From Pegea sp. RAD2-039 (taxonomy: Eukaryota; Chordata; Thaliacea; Salpida; Salpidae), in contig JAQGEQ010000244.1 of the NCBI GenBank assembly GCA_034620365.1, forward strand, positions 541,778 through 605,777: DNA of 64,000 nt, read 5' to 3'. The notes under the pieces were generated by a model. It made no database searches. It worked only from the letters and a program-made list of their open reading frames with translations, and was not told the DNA's origin. A program made the translations under genes and the position numbers. Position 1 is the first letter of the stretch. Each line of letters starts with the position of its first letter. Below are positions 34,751 through 46,979 of this stretch, one piece after another.

Positions 34751-35870
34751 TTGTTTTACAATTACTATTTATTTTTTTTATCCTTTCAAACTATTTTGCA
34801 GTTCATGAAAAATAATTTAAAACTTTAATTAGTTAAATTACAAGACCAAAGAATCACTAAAAATAAGCATTAATCAAGGAATCTTCAAAGAAAACTGATT
34901 CTCTTCACTACTCCTCTACATTTCATTAAGTAAACTAATAGAAAGAATACCAGACGGATTACAAGCATTACAAGAAAACTAGTTGCCCACTTGCTGTGTA
35001 TAAATTGGTTAAAATTCTATGGAACGTTTAAATTTACTACATTAAAAAAAGATTAAGTAAAACTGAATTTAACAAATGACTTGTAGTTTGTCCAAAATTT
35101 TGAATATTTTTAGCAAACATTATTATTTACTATTTTATTTTTATGCAAATTAAGTATCAGTAATGTTGTTTTACAAAATTCTTTATAAGTATTAAATATA
35201 CTATTATATGTCAGTGAAATATATAAAAACCTTTTATTCACTACTTTTTTTCAGTCACAAGATGTCACTGTTTCATCATCACAATCAATTTTTTTATCTT
35301 ATAGAATTAGCGTTTTGCGTTGAGATCTGTAGACATTTAGTTTTTCACACTAACTTTGAGCTTACAAGAAACCGTATTTAAATTTTAAGAAACAGTTTTA
35401 TCTAAAATCATTTTATTTTTTTCACATTGAAAATACTTTTAACTCATTTTAGTGATAAGAAATCTCTTAAAACTTAGTTTTGAAACTGATTTTAGAGAAA
35501 TTAAGAATTACCAAATAGTAAAAAGATAATTAACATTTTTTTAGAATACAAAACATGTTTTCGTTGTCCCAAAAAAACAAGCTTATACAGAAAATTGAAT
35601 TTTGAAAAGTCAGTTTTGTCCGAACAAATACTAGATGGAACTAAATTAATATATATATAAAGAAATATCATTCAGCGACTAGTTGGACGTGTCACTAATC
35701 CAAAATCACATATTTGAAATCGACAAACTTGTCCATGTCCTTAAAACAATTTAGTTCTAATTATTTAGTAACCTTGTCTCTGAAAACTTCATGAAATTCA
35801 GAATAGTTGTATAACCGCTGAAAACATGTATTTTGTCAATAGGATAGCTTAGGATTTTTTATAAGTTTAA
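34751..35870 (+). repeat. Fragment of the 1.3-kb segment, then H module subfamily c
   Basis: 34,760-35,030 resembles 37,730-37,970. From 35,120 a subfamily c module runs: S near 35,253-35,272, a U-like block near 35,305-35,370 (GCGTTGAGATCTGTAGACAT), box 1 near 35,619-35,635, palindrome remnant ATCGACAAACTTGTCCAT at 35,719-35,736, then the block shared with 20,250 and 52,990 in inverted form. It shows that subfamily c has the same box order as b. Confidence 0.65.
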
Positions 35871-36934
35871 ACAATAAATCAACAAACAATGAAAACTTTG
35901 AATGTTTGAATGAAGGAATGTTGTTAATATTATAGATAAAAGGAATTAAACAATTTGAATAGCTAGTTTTTGTAACTTTTATTTATTGGTAATTTTGTTA
36001 GCCAATAAATTTAAAAGTATTTTAGAAAGAATTGTTCAAAACAAAATTATTGTGTTTAGTTAGTTACTTTGGGTGAAAATTGAAAAATATTATTTTTGGA
36101 TATTATAAATTATCTTAAACTAAGTATCATTATAATATTTTTGTTAATGATATTTGCCAAAGATCTAAACTTTAAGATGATATTTTAAAGCTGTAAGCTA
36201 TATGATGAGTGAATTAGAAACTTTTTAAAGTTAAACTTTCTGATAATCATTATATAACAAATTTCAAAAAAACTTCTTATACAAATTATGTTTTGCTTTT
36301 TATATTTTTACTTTGTTTTGTTTTTTAACCCAAAACTGTAAGTTTTAGAAAGGCTAATTTATAAGGTTGGTTTTTTCTACGTTGGCCTGAATAAGAAACT
36401 TGTATCTCTTACGTCATTTTAAAATCTTACAATCTCAATTGAATTATAAGCATAATTTTGAAATCTGAATTTAGCTAAAGACTATTACATTACTCAACAA
36501 TGTCTTAATTTATAGTGACGTAATCGAACAAGTTAATTTTGATCAAAAATTAAAACGTTTTACTGTTATCGTGAGATGACCAACACAGTAAGAAAATTAA
36601 AACTAAAATGGTTTTTTGTGTTACTAATATAAGCAAAAACATCTAACTACAACTTTCTCATTCCCAAATTTTTAAACTCAAATTATTTTTTTAAATTTGA
36701 TGTAACAAATTGTAGCATTTTAAAGAAAAGATTTCATTTTACTGAAGTTATCAATTATTTGGATATTTTTTATCAGGTATATTTTGAAGGTTTATTTTAT
36801 ATGTTTTCTATTGATATGAAGTATTCTAGAATTAAACTTCAAACTATATGAAACTAAAAAAATATTTGTAATTTGTTTTAATTTTTATTGAAATTAGTTT
36901 AATTAACCTTTGAATTTAGAACAATTAAGAAAAT
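35871..36934 (-). repeat. T module, inverted and diverged
   Basis: 36,000-36,800 is the reverse complement of the T module, more diverged than the copies at 19 and 52 kb; the CTTGCTGTG landmark itself is changed near 36,580. The remainder is AT-rich with nothing recognisable. Confidence 0.65.
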
Positions 36935-38590
36935 GGTTTTGTTTTAATATTTAATTTATAATCATATGATTTCTCTACTATAAATTCATTCTTAAATTAT
37001 TTATTTATTTTCGTTAAATGTTGCGTCTTAGTGTTGGTTATCAAATTTTAACTTAAATCAGTGATTTCGAATTTCCAAAAAACGTTTTTAAAAATATTCA
37101 AAAATACTTTCGGTTAAAATTAGAAAATCTCAAATAAGGTGATCAAAATTAACAAAAGCAATTTGTTTTTATTTTTTTGTTAACATACAAAACTATTCCT
37201 ACGATTATGAATAAGACAAATTTTTGAAAAAGAGAATAATTTTCAAAAAATAATTTTTCTCCGGACAAACACAAGATTAAAAGAAGTTTTTATTTTGAAG
37301 AATGTTTTTCAGTCTTAGTTTGTATTTACTATATTGTTCTGAATATTTTTGATATCGACCATTTGTCGATAATTTAATACGAAGGTTTATACGAAGAAGT
37401 ACAAACAAACACTCAAAGTTTAAACAGCTTGAATGTTTCAATTAATAAAATTAAACTCCGTGAATTGCAATTTGACATCAAATGTTTGTTGATTTTATAC
37501 TTTTGAAACTTTAAAGAAATTGTTATTAGTTGTTTTATTCAACGGGATAATAATTTGAATTAATAAAAGTTACGAGAATAACTACCTGAAAATATTTGTT
37601 CTATTTGTGTTTTAGAGAAGATCAATAAAGTTAGTTGGTAGCAAAGTAGTCAATAAACAATGTTACTGTAAATAGTGAATTAAACAAAACTTAATTTCTA
37701 CTTTAAATTTACTTTTTATATTTTTATATCCATTCAAACTATCCTGCAATCCATGAAAAACAAATTTAAAATTATTATTTAGTTAAATTGCAAGATCGAA
37801 GAATCAATAAAACTTAATATCAATCAACGACTTGTCAAAGATAACTGAGTCTCACCACTACTCTTCTGCATTTTATTCTGTATACTATTAAAAAAATACC
37901 AGGTGGGTAAAAGCTTTACAAAAAAAGTAGTACTGAACTTACTGTATATAAATCACTTAAGAACTTATTAAACATTTATGCTCACCATATTTAATATAAA
38001 AATTAAAATATAATATTAAAAAAATGCTTTTAAAGTAGAAATTGTTCACAACAAGATTGCGAATAAGTTGCAGCTTTTATAGAAAAATTTCAAACTTTAG
38101 ATCTTGACTTATAATGATTAAAGAAACAAATCATTTGAGATTTTTTCTTTCTGGCTTTTTTCTGCTTTTCTCTTACTGTAATGATTAAAATAACAATAAG
38201 TTCGTTTTTGGATAACATTTATAGTTTACTTTTTAACCTAAGTAGTTTTTAAAAAATTCTAAAGTTTACTTAACAAACTTTATTAAACATAAGCAAAATT
38301 GATTGTTTTATGTGAGTACAATGTTTTGTTAAAAATAATAAATAGCTAATTAAAGATTTTTGAGTTTTATGTTTCTATAGTAGAACAAGTTTACGCTAGA
38401 CGTCGCTGAAGATAAATAATTTTGAAACCTTGCATTGCTTCAGGCTATGTTTTTGTAAGTGATATTTGATAAAATGAATTTTAAGGCTTACTTTCAAACT
38501 TTGTTGAAATTACGAATAATTACGTTTAAATTGAAAACAAAACTATCTTAACAAGTAGCTTTTCGTATCAAACAAAATTAAAATTTTTAT
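36935..38590 (+). repeat. H module subfamily a continuing into the 1.3-kb segment
   Basis: Box 1 37,261-37,277, hairpin 37,353-37,371, box 3 variant 37,471-37,490 (TTTGACATCAAATGTTTGTT), then CAACGGGATAATAATTTGAA near 37,542, CTCACCACTACTCTTCTGCA near 37,851, and an inverted G module at 38,360-38,580. This copy lacks the insert seen next to its relatives at 18.3 and 61.6 kb. Confidence 0.8.
37353..37371 (+). repeat. Hairpin palindrome, spacer CATTT
   Basis: TATCGACCATTTGTCGATA, consensus form; box 1 is 75 nt to the left. Confidence 0.9.
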
Positions 38591-39740
38591 AGGAAATTAT
38601 TTTTTTGTTTTAAATATAAAGTACTTTAAAACTTTTTAACATACATTTTATGTAATAAAAAACTATCAAAATATCTACTATTTTACTTTGGTAGATGCTG
38701 CTGATTAAAAACATTTTTAATTTTCATTGTATTTGAGTTTATTTAAAAATATAAAGGAATAATTTCGAATTCAAACCCTTTGCTAATCAATAATAACTTT
38801 TTGATATCGACCATATGTCGATAGATTAATCTAAAAATACGAATTAATTCGAACAAACTTTCAAATTTAAAACTGCTTGGATGTTTCAATTAAAAAATTA
38901 TATTTCCTGAATTACAATTTGACATCAAAGATTTGTTTGTAGAAATTATTGTAATGAAATTTTGAAGAAAATTGTTTTTTGTCGTTTTATTCAACAAGAG
39001 AGCGGTTTGATTCACATAAATACTGTTTGTAATAATTATACTTTTAAAAAATTCTTGGAAAGTTTAAAACTAATTTTGATTATGCACTAAGTAGTAGAAA
39101 ATAGTTTATAAATAATGTAGAAAAGTATTTATGTATATAAATCAATTAATCATTTAAATTCCATAAAGTAAATGAAAACGTTAATTTTGTGTAAATTCAA
39201 TCCATGTAAATTTTGTGTAAAATTCTGTAATTTCTATTTAGAAATTTGTTTTTATTGAGCGTACAAAACATCTTTTTCTAAAATTCATACAAGGTTTTTG
39301 ATACTCATACAATTAATTCAATATAAAAAGGTATTTGTAATAGTGTTAGTTTTAAATCATTTTAAATTTTAAAACAGAAATCTATTATGTAATAAGAAGT
39401 CAAAAATAATTTTTTTATAATATTGATATCAAAAGAAAAAAAAATGTCACACATTTGTTAAAAAACTAACTTTCAAATATAAGTCTAGATTTTAAATCTT
39501 TTCTTGACAAATACAAGATAAAAATCTATTTTTATATCAAGAAGTGTTTCCTAACTTTCATGGCAAGATGTGATATAGATTTCAATCTTTTATATCAACT
39601 ATGTGTCGATAAATTAATTCGTTATTTGAATCTACAAAATAGCTGCATACTTTCAATTTTAAAACTGCTTTGAATATTTCATTGATAATATTACTTGACT
39701 TGATTTTCAATTTTCATTTGATTTTTTCATCATAAAATCT
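38591..39740 (+). repeat. Two worn H-module pieces
   Basis: 38,591-38,760 is the inverted companion of the 7,861-7,980 block. A hairpin at 38,805-38,823 without box 1 is followed by box 3 (TTTGACATCAAAGATTTGTT) near 38,921. A second, decayed subfamily b piece has a U remnant near 39,255, box 1 remnant near 39,503 and hairpin TATCAACTATGTGTCGATA at 39,593-39,611. Confidence 0.65.
38805..38823 (+). repeat. Hairpin palindrome, spacer CATAT
   Basis: TATCGACCATATGTCGATA. Arms perfect although the rest of the module is worn. Confidence 0.85.
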
Positions 39741-40239
39741 GTGTTCGCATTATGCTATTGTGTGTCAGTGAACCATAACAAATCTTTTATTTGCTGCTTT
39801 TTTCAGTCCCAAGATCTCTCTGTTTCGTTTTTGAGTTTGATTTTTCTATTTTACAGAACCAATGTTTCGTGTTAAGATCTGTTAGACCTGTACTTTTTCT
39901 TTTTGAACTTGAGCGTACAACAAACACTTATTAAATGTTCAGAAATATTAACGAGTATAGTAATTTAAATTTTTTTTACATAAAAAACATTTTTAACTAT
40001 AAGAGACTAAACTCTCGTTGTTTAAAATAAATTAAGTGTACATGGAGAATTGAATTTTGAAAAGTGAGTTTTATCCAGACAAATATTATATTAAAGGAAA
40101 TTAATAAACGTTAACAAGTTTTGATAGGCAATTAATTCAGTTAAAGCAATTTGAAATCGACATCTTGTCGATGGACAAAAATCAAATTAGTTGTAAATAG
40201 TTAATAACCTGATTTTTAAAAATATTTTGATAATATTTT
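39741..40239 (+). repeat. H module, subfamily c
   Basis: S remnant near 39,805, U-like block with GTTAAGATCTGTTAGACCTG near 39,870, box 1 remnant near 40,075, palindrome ATCGACATCTTGTCGAT at 40,156-40,172 (one non-pairing position). Confidence 0.65.
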
Positions 40240-41534
40240 TGATTAGTGCCATTGAAAAAGGTTTCATTTTAATTTGTTATTCTTATCATTAGTCATTAGC
40301 AATAATTTTATTTGAATTGAGTTATTTGGTTATCTTCATTCTTTGTTATTTTAACTTCTTTCAACGCAATAAACCAAAAACGCTTTATATTAGAAAATAT
40401 ATACAACAAACGAAAAATAAACTACCTTTATAAAATTATTGCAAACATAACTGTAAATCTAAAAATATTCTAAAGTAAAATTTGTGATTGTAAAGCAAAT
40501 TAAAAAGCATTTTTTGTTAAATTACTGTTTTTAACTGAAAAACAGTTGAGTTGCTTCATTTGCCAATGTTAAATTTTATGAAACAAAACCATTTCGGAAG
40601 AAAATTTATAAAGTTCAAATAGAAAGTTGAAGACAGTTTCATTCAAATCATAACAAGTAGTACATCGACGCTATACTTTAAATAAAAATAAGTCTAAAAA
40701 GCAAAATCAGTGAACCGGAACTTTTAGTCTGGTATGAAGTTTGATTTGATTTCATAAAGAAAGTATGAGTTGAAAATAAAACAGTTGCCTGAACTTATTA
40801 AATCTAAAATCTACTACTTTCTTTAAACAATGTTAAACTTTAAAAATAATGATTGCAATAATTAAAAATAAAATAAAACATTAAGAAAGTCAGAAATTTT
40901 ACTCGAAACATAATTTTGGAATTGAAAAATGTTCAATATTAGACTCAACTCAGTGACTTTGAAAAACATTTTTTGAAAAATATCCAGTAAAAGTTTCGGC
41001 AAAAATTAGAAAAAATCTCAAATAAGCTAATCATATTTAGCAATTGAAATTTGTTTTTAATTTTTTTGGGAGCATACAAATTTATTCTTACGATTATGAA
41101 TAAGCAAATTTACGAAATGAGGAAAAATTATTTACGAAATATATCTTTTCTCCGGACAAACACTAGATGAAAGAAAGTTTTTATTATGAAGAATATTTCA
41201 CAGTATTCAGGTGTATTTGATAAAGATGTAACTATTTTTGATATCGACCATTTGTCGATAGATTAATCCGAAAAATCATTATTTAAACTTCGAACTTTAA
41301 AAACAAATTTTTATAAATATTCAGAAATAGTTTCTATCAAAATTAGAAAAATCTCGAATAAGGTAATTAAAATTACTAAAAACATTCCTTTTTTCGTTTA
41401 ACTGTTGTATTTTAGGGTCGCTTACAAGATTGTAACTTAAATTAGTGATTTGAAACTTCCAAAACATATTGTGTTTCTTTAATTGAAAAATAATAGTAAT
41501 TTGCTTGTAGTCGTAAATCATTGACTGAGAGAAT
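40240..41534 (+). repeat. W module, H module subfamily a, and partial second flank
   Basis: Same order as 15,770-17,044. AGTACATCGACGCTATACT is at 40,659-40,677, box 1 41,152-41,168, hairpin 41,242-41,260, and a truncated second subfamily a flank follows to about 41,480. The minus-strand frame at 41,321-41,521 lies over that flank and is not a gene. Confidence 0.75.
41242..41260 (+). repeat. Hairpin palindrome, spacer CATTT
   Basis: TATCGACCATTTGTCGATA, consensus form. Confidence 0.9.
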
Positions 41535-41680
41535 TTTCAAAAAAAGAAGAATTTCCGTTGATGTTTGTTTTCCTATTTACTGGAAGCTTTTACGCAATTT
41601 TTAACGCCGTAATTATAATAAGTTCGTTGAAACTATAGTGAACATAAAATTTCATAGCTATTGCTTGTTTGTGTCATAAG
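41535..41680 (-). pseudogene. Inverted fragment of the 13.48-kb coding-like relic
   Basis: On the minus strand it follows 13,450-13,560 (the region around the ATG and the first 25 codons), with several changes. It breaks off after the start region. Confidence 0.4.
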
Positions 41681-42239
41681 GTTTCAAGTTATTTAAATTT
41701 AAAAGTTATTTTATTGTTTTCTTTTTGTAAACTTTTTTTTGTTTTTTTTTATGATGTTTAAGGAGAGTTTTGTAATCGTTTCTGCTTCAAGTATTTAATT
41801 TCTAAATTTATAATTTCAAATATTTTGACAAATTTAGAAAAAAGTTTAATGTGTATATACAATTTCTATGATATGTAATAAAAAAAGAATTGATTGATAA
41901 TTTTATAATCTTTTTGTTAATCTATTGTAATGGTTACAATTCATTATTATATTCTTGATAATTTATTTAATTAATATAATTAATCTAATTTGTGAGAATG
42001 TGTGTTAGCGAGAGCTGCTCTTTTTAGGCACCCTCCTTCATATTTATTGTAATAAAAAAAAATAAACAAAAAATAGAACAACGTTTAATTTGCGTTACTT
42101 TAAAAGCTAATCTGTAAAAATGTTTTAGAAACCAATTGTAATCAACTGTTTTTAGAACATTAATTTATGTTTAGAAAAACAATGGTAAAATTAAAGAAAA
42201 TTTTTTTCAAACAGTTTTTATCTTGTAAATTTGTTTTGA
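41681..42239. other. Unique stretch, possible retroposon 3' tail
   Basis: 41,990-42,045 is noticeably richer in G+C (GTTAGCGAGAGCTGCTC, then GGCACCCTCCTTC) and runs into TATTGTAATAAAAAAAAATA at 42,035-42,065. That order, a GC-richer end followed by an A-rich tail, is typical of LINE or processed-RNA 3' ends. No other copy lies in the window, and I cannot identify the family. Confidence 0.3.
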
Positions 42240-42850
42240 GTCAGAATAAAACTGAATTTAACTAATTATTTGTATTTTTTCCAATATTTGTTTGAATATT
42301 TTTTGTTAAAATGTAAATTGAAAAAGATTTTAAAATATGATTGCAATTTTACTATTTATTTTTCAACCACAAGATGTCACTATACTTGTTGTATTTTCAT
42401 TTTTTTTTTAAATTATAAAGGTTGTATCTTAAGATATGTTCGAGAAATACTGTTGCTCAATGACTTTTAGATTACAAACATTATTTTTCAAGATTTAAAT
42501 CAGTTTTTTTTCAATCTCATAAGTATACGTAGTCGTTTTAGTTTTGAAAAATACTTTTAAAATGTTAATACTAAAACGTGTTATGCACTTAAAAGTAGGA
42601 AATAATTTCTATAGAAGGCTGATAGTAAAAGAAAGATAATTTGTATCAAAGTTTTAAATAAATCAAATTTTTAACGAATTTTTTAGAAACTAACTTTTCT
42701 CCTGACAAATACTAGATGAAAAGATATCTTTATAATAAGAAATGTTTTCTAGCTTTCACCTATTGCATGATCCATATAAATATAAAAATTTTTGATATCG
42801 ACCACATGTCGATAAATGAATCTGATAATAAGAACTAAAAATTAACAGCA
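42240..42850 (+). repeat. H module, subfamily b
   Basis: S about 42,365-42,384, U remnant near 42,440-42,470, box 1 42,701-42,720, hairpin 42,796-42,814. Box 3 is missing, and the module ends in unrelated sequence. The plus-strand frame at 42,270-42,470 runs across S and U and is not a gene. Confidence 0.75.
42796..42814 (+). repeat. Hairpin palindrome, spacer CACAT
   Basis: TATCGACCACATGTCGATA. Arms perfect. Confidence 0.85.
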
Positions 42851-43589
42851 TTCTTTAAATTTCTCATATTTGAAATAAAATGAATTTATAATTACTTAAA
42901 AAAATATATTTTTTCTTTGTTCGTGAACAACTAGTAATTTTCAAATTGAAAAACTGACCGAAAACAAAAAATGTATAAATTGTAGTTTTTAAAAACTGAT
43001 TTGTCAAAAAGATCAAATTACATTTCTTCATTTTAACTATTGAAAAGCTGTCAGGTTAAATTATAAAAACAAATTATATTAATTTATTTGAGAATATAAA
43101 TATTTTAGAGGTAAAAACAAATATTTAATTGTAACTAGAAAATCGTTGATTTTTATTTGTAAAGCTACAAATAAAATAGTTTTTTTTAAAGAAACTGCTT
43201 TGGCATATTATTAAGCTTCTTTGTCATTTTAAGGCTTTGAAATTATTTAAAAGAATGTTACTAACCCTAAAAAAGTAAAAGTAAGATCTAATTTGTTTGT
43301 AAGATGTTCTTAAAGTTTTTGATTAAAAATTACTTTTTGAGTATATATATAATATATAAACTCTTTTCATCACATTCTTAAGATAGTCTAATATTACTTT
43401 TTATAAAAAATATTCTTGATAATTAAATTGCAAGAAATTAAAAGCTAGTAAAAAAACTTCGAATGAGTTAAATCCACTTTTTTCACTACAAAATTAAGTT
43501 TGAAATAAAATTATTTTTACTAAAAATCATTCAAATCTTCTCACTGAATTCATTCATATAATTCATACTAAAATAAAAAACATTTATAT
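42851..43589. other. Unique AT-rich stretch
   Basis: No module recognised. Contains a short AT palindrome-like run (GAGTATATATATAATATATA at 43,339) and nothing coding-like. Confidence 0.45.
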
Positions 43590-43870
43590 GGAATACATAT
43601 ACTTCTTTATGCTCAAAGTCACTCAGTAACAATTTTTTACTGACAGATAGGAGGATACAACGTTTATTAGTTTATAAAATAAAAATAAAAAACTATCATA
43701 AATAAATCTTGTGACTGAAAACTAAATAGTAAAATGCAATTATATTTTTCAAAAGTTATAATTTATATTTTAATGTAATAAACTTTAATAAAAGTGAGAC
43801 AAAATGAAAATAGTTTGTTTAAGTCAGGTTTACACCGAATCTTAATGAATTGACAAGAAAAATTAAATAA
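43590..43870 (-). repeat. S and U boxes only, inverted
   Basis: U near 43,612-43,655 and S near 43,708-43,726 in minus orientation, ending at the module edge (GAATTGACAAGA near 43,846). The box 1/hairpin half is absent. Confidence 0.65.
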
Positions 43871-44734
43871 AAATTTGAAAAAAAGATAATTATACAAAAG
43901 TTATCAATGAGATAAAAAAATTATATACTTGCATGAAACATTTTACACATAATGAAATTTCAAATTTATTAATAATTTTTAATTGAAAAAAGTGATTTGT
44001 TTATATATTAACATGGTTGTCAGTATGAAAAGATAAAGCTTAAATAATAAATAAATAAATCAAATAATAAACAAAATGAAACAAGAAAATTGACAAATAT
44101 TTGATGTCAAAATGATATTCACGCCATGTAATTATATTAATTGAAACATCCAAGCAGATTTAACTTTGAAAGTAAACTTAATTTTGTTAGTTTTTATTTT
44201 CGATTAATCTATCGACAAGTAGTCGATATCAAAAATTTACATTGGTTAGTTAGGTTCTGAATGATAACTAAGAATATTTCTTAATATAAAAACGTTGTTT
44301 CATCTAGTATTTGTCCGGAGAAAAATTATTTTTGAAAATTATTAGTCATTTAAAAAAATTAAATTATTTAGAATCATAATAATAGTTTTATACGTTGACA
44401 ATAAAAACAAAATAAGTTACTTTTGCTAATTTTATTTAACTTATTTGAGATTTTTCTAATAAGGGTCGTATTTTTTCATGATATTTTTTTAAATTTATGC
44501 TTTGGAAATTCATAGTCGCTAAGTTGAATCAAATTTTTGTAACCGTCCATTAGTTTTTATTTACAGATTTCAATACAAGGGTTATTGAGAAAAGTGTTTG
44601 AATGTTTTGTAAGGTCTGAGTCATTGAGAAAAATTATTTGTCTGACAGATAAGAGGAAGAAAGTATGTTAAAAAGTTTAAATTTACTTTTAAATTCAAAG
44701 CTAAATAAATAATTTGCTTTTAAAATTGTATTTT
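43871..44734 (-). repeat. H module, subfamily a, inverted
   Basis: 43,985-44,330 is the reverse complement of 4,800-5,160: box 3 variant near 44,094-44,114, hairpin 44,210-44,228, box 1 44,301-44,318. To 44,560 the subfamily a flank follows. 44,580-44,680 is a U-box remnant. Confidence 0.7.
44210..44228 (-). repeat. Hairpin palindrome, spacer AAGTA
   Basis: TATCGACAAGTAGTCGATA. Arms perfect; inverted sister at 4,900 reads TACTC where this reads TACTT. Confidence 0.8.
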
Positions 44735-45227
44735 TTTATTGATACGAAAAGTGACTAGTTAAAATAATTTTATTTTCAATTTAAACTTAATTATTCATAA
44801 TTTAAACAAAGTTTAAAAGTAAGTCTTAAAATTCAAGTTATGAAATATCACTTACAAAAACATAGCCTGAGGCAATGCAAGGATTTCAAAATTATTTAAC
44901 TTCAGCGACGTCTAGCGTCAATTTTTCTACTATAGAAACATAAAACTGAAAAATATTTAGTTAGATTTTTATGATTTTTACAAAAACATGATTACTTACA
45001 CTAAAGAATCAATTGTGCTTTAATTAATTATATTTTATGTGGTTCTCAATAATCTTTGTCTAATTAGTTCTAATTACACAAGATGTTTGGGTTATTATTT
45101 TAACTCTTTTTAACTTCATCTGATTATCTGAAGATTTTTTTCTAATTGTCAAACTCAACAATTTTGGTCATTTAATTATTTTTAAACATAAGTAAAAACG
45201 TAAAAAAATTTTTGAAGAAAAAAAATG
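44735..45227 (+). repeat. G module with right flank
   Basis: GACGTCTAGCGTC at 44,907-44,919. The flank matches 8,216-8,484 and is then broken by a block absent from that copy. Confidence 0.7.
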
Positions 45228-45572
45228 AATGTATGATTCCATAAATATTTAGTAATATCAAAATAATTGGCTATTTAACAAAACCATAATATTTCAAGAA
45301 TAAAATTTTATAGAAAAATCAGAGCATTTAAGACCTTAAGATAAATTTTTTCAGTTATCTACGCTATATTATACGGATATAATCTATTTGATCAATAATT
45401 GAACTTTTCTACAAGTTAAACAATCTTTTTTATTTTAGAAATAGGTAAAAACAACAACCATTTTTGTTGTCTTTTCACGAAATCGATGGGCGAATCGTAA
45501 TATTTCAATATTTTGTTAAATTTCAAACATGTGATTGACTCTTAATGTCGAATGGAACTTTAAACAAATACC
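45228..45572 (-). pseudogene. Inserted block with broken coding-like text
   Basis: About 345 bases interrupt a repeat that is continuous at 8,485. On the minus strand between 45,580 and 45,425 each frame is open for a while and changes over at stops (for example a reading with Arg-Tyr-Leu-Phe-Lys-Val-Pro-Phe-Asp-Ile, then another with Asp-Ser-Pro-Ile-Asp-Phe-Val). This looks like decayed coding sequence. I do not recognise the family. Confidence 0.3.
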
Positions 45573-45602
45573 TCGTGAAAGTTGTTCATTTACATTTCTC
45601 GA

Positions 45603-45734
45603 ATGTTTTCAGTGTTTTTACGTTCACTTTTTATTTCTAATCTAATAGAGATTATTCAACAAAAATTAGTCTATGATGGTGACGTAATTACTGATGAACA
45701 ATTTGATGATGCTAGTTTTTATGAAAGAATGTGA
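45603..45734 (+). CDS. Small open frame (43 aa), possibly a gene fragment
   Basis: ATG at 45,603, stop TGA at 45,732-45,734. The first 15 codons are repeat sequence shared with 8,525-8,570. The remaining 28 (Glu-Ile-Ile-Gln-Gln-Lys-Leu ... Asp-Glu-Gln-Phe-Asp-Asp-Ala) come from a roughly 105-base block missing at 8.57 kb, have balanced acidic/basic composition and look like real protein. TTCTAATCTAATAG before the block would serve as a splice acceptor. More likely a captured exon than an independent gene. Confidence 0.25.
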   Translation: MFSVFLRSLFISNLIEIIQQKLVYDGDVITDEQFDDASFYERM

Positions 45735-46309
45735 TTACTAATGAAAGTATTTTTGTCATTTAACGTGAATATATATGTTTAGTATCAATAGTAATTTGGT
45801 TGAGTTATCATCTGTTGTCTTAGAGAAGAATTGTTTAAACTGTTTAAATAATAATTATTTAATTATAAAAATATGCATCAGATATGTAAGGATGTTAACC
45901 AAATATTAAAAAGTACATTACAAACTTGAAGGTTTTATTTTCAATCTTGCCTTGTTTACAATAGCTGAGATTTGTTTCATCAAATTACTACAGCAAATAA
46001 AAAGCACAAATTTAAATTAGGGAATTGTTTTAGAGTATTTTTTGTTTAGTAAATTGCAGCAAGGTCAAAGTCATATCGACTAACTCGTTCCAAATGACTG
46101 CATCCGACTTACGTGATGCAAGAAAGTTAACTAAACGGGAAATCCCCTCTTCAATTGAGATAGTTGGTTTGTGAATAAAATGACTAATAAAATTATAAAT
46201 ATAAAAAAATATATTTTTGAAGTAGCTACCAGACAAGATTATACAAACATGATTCGATTAACAAACTTTATTTTTGTACAAACTAAAACTTATATCTAAT
46301 ATTTTTCTC
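45735..46309 (-). pseudogene. Coding-like fragment, unrecognised
   Basis: The minus-strand frame at 46,030-46,236 has no ATG (it opens at TTG). From about codon 24 it reads like a genuine protein (Ile-Glu-Glu-Gly-Ile-Ser-Arg-Leu-Val-Asn-Phe-Leu, later Ser-Asp-Ala-Val-Ile-Trp-Asn-Glu-Leu-Val-Asp), and its DNA is richer in G+C than any neighbour. TTTTATTAG near 46,187 could be its acceptor. Further down the minus strand, after TTTGCTGTAG near 45,990, a frame with ATG reads Met-Lys-Gln-Ile-Ser-Ala-Ile-Val-Asn-Lys. The two might be exons of one gene or scraps of one. Confidence 0.35.
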
Positions 46310-46979
46310 ATTTTTTGTTTTTTTTATCAAATCGAATCAAACTTCATATCAGACTTAAAGGTTCCGGTTCAATGATTCTATTTTTCAGACTTGTTTTTAT
46401 TTTAAGTATAGCGTCGATATACTACTTGTTATAATTTGAATGAAGCTGTTTTCAAATTTCTATTTGAACCTTATAAATTTTCATCCGACATATTTTTCGT
46501 TTCACAAAATTTCACATTAGCAAATAAAGCAACTCAAATTATTATTTCTCACTTAAAAACAGTAATTTAACAAAATAAAAAGCTTTTAAATTTGTTTGAT
46601 ATTTGCAAGTTTCACGTTAGAATATTTTTAAAATTACAGTTTAAATTTGAAATAATTTTGTAAAGATAGTTTCTTCTTCGTTTGTTGTGTAAATTTTCTA
46701 GTATGAAGCATTTTTGATTTATTTCATTGAAAGAAGAACAATAACATAAGTTATAACAATAACAAAGAATGGAAATAACCAAATAACTCTATCCAATAAA
46801 ATTATTACTAATAACTAATTATTAGAAGGAGAAATTAAGATTAAACTTTCTCTAATGGCACTAATCAAAAATTGGAGAAAGTTAAATTTTAAACTGGTTA
46901 ATTACTACAACCAAATTACAACTTTCTTAATTACATCACCGACAAGTTATCTGTACAATTGTTATTGAAAGTTGAGAAA
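46310..46979 (-). repeat. W module with extension, inverted
   Basis: Reverse complement of 15,700-16,320. AGTATAGCGTCGATATACT is at 46,405-46,423 and the AAAGGTTCCGGTTCAATGAT box near 46,357. Confidence 0.75.
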
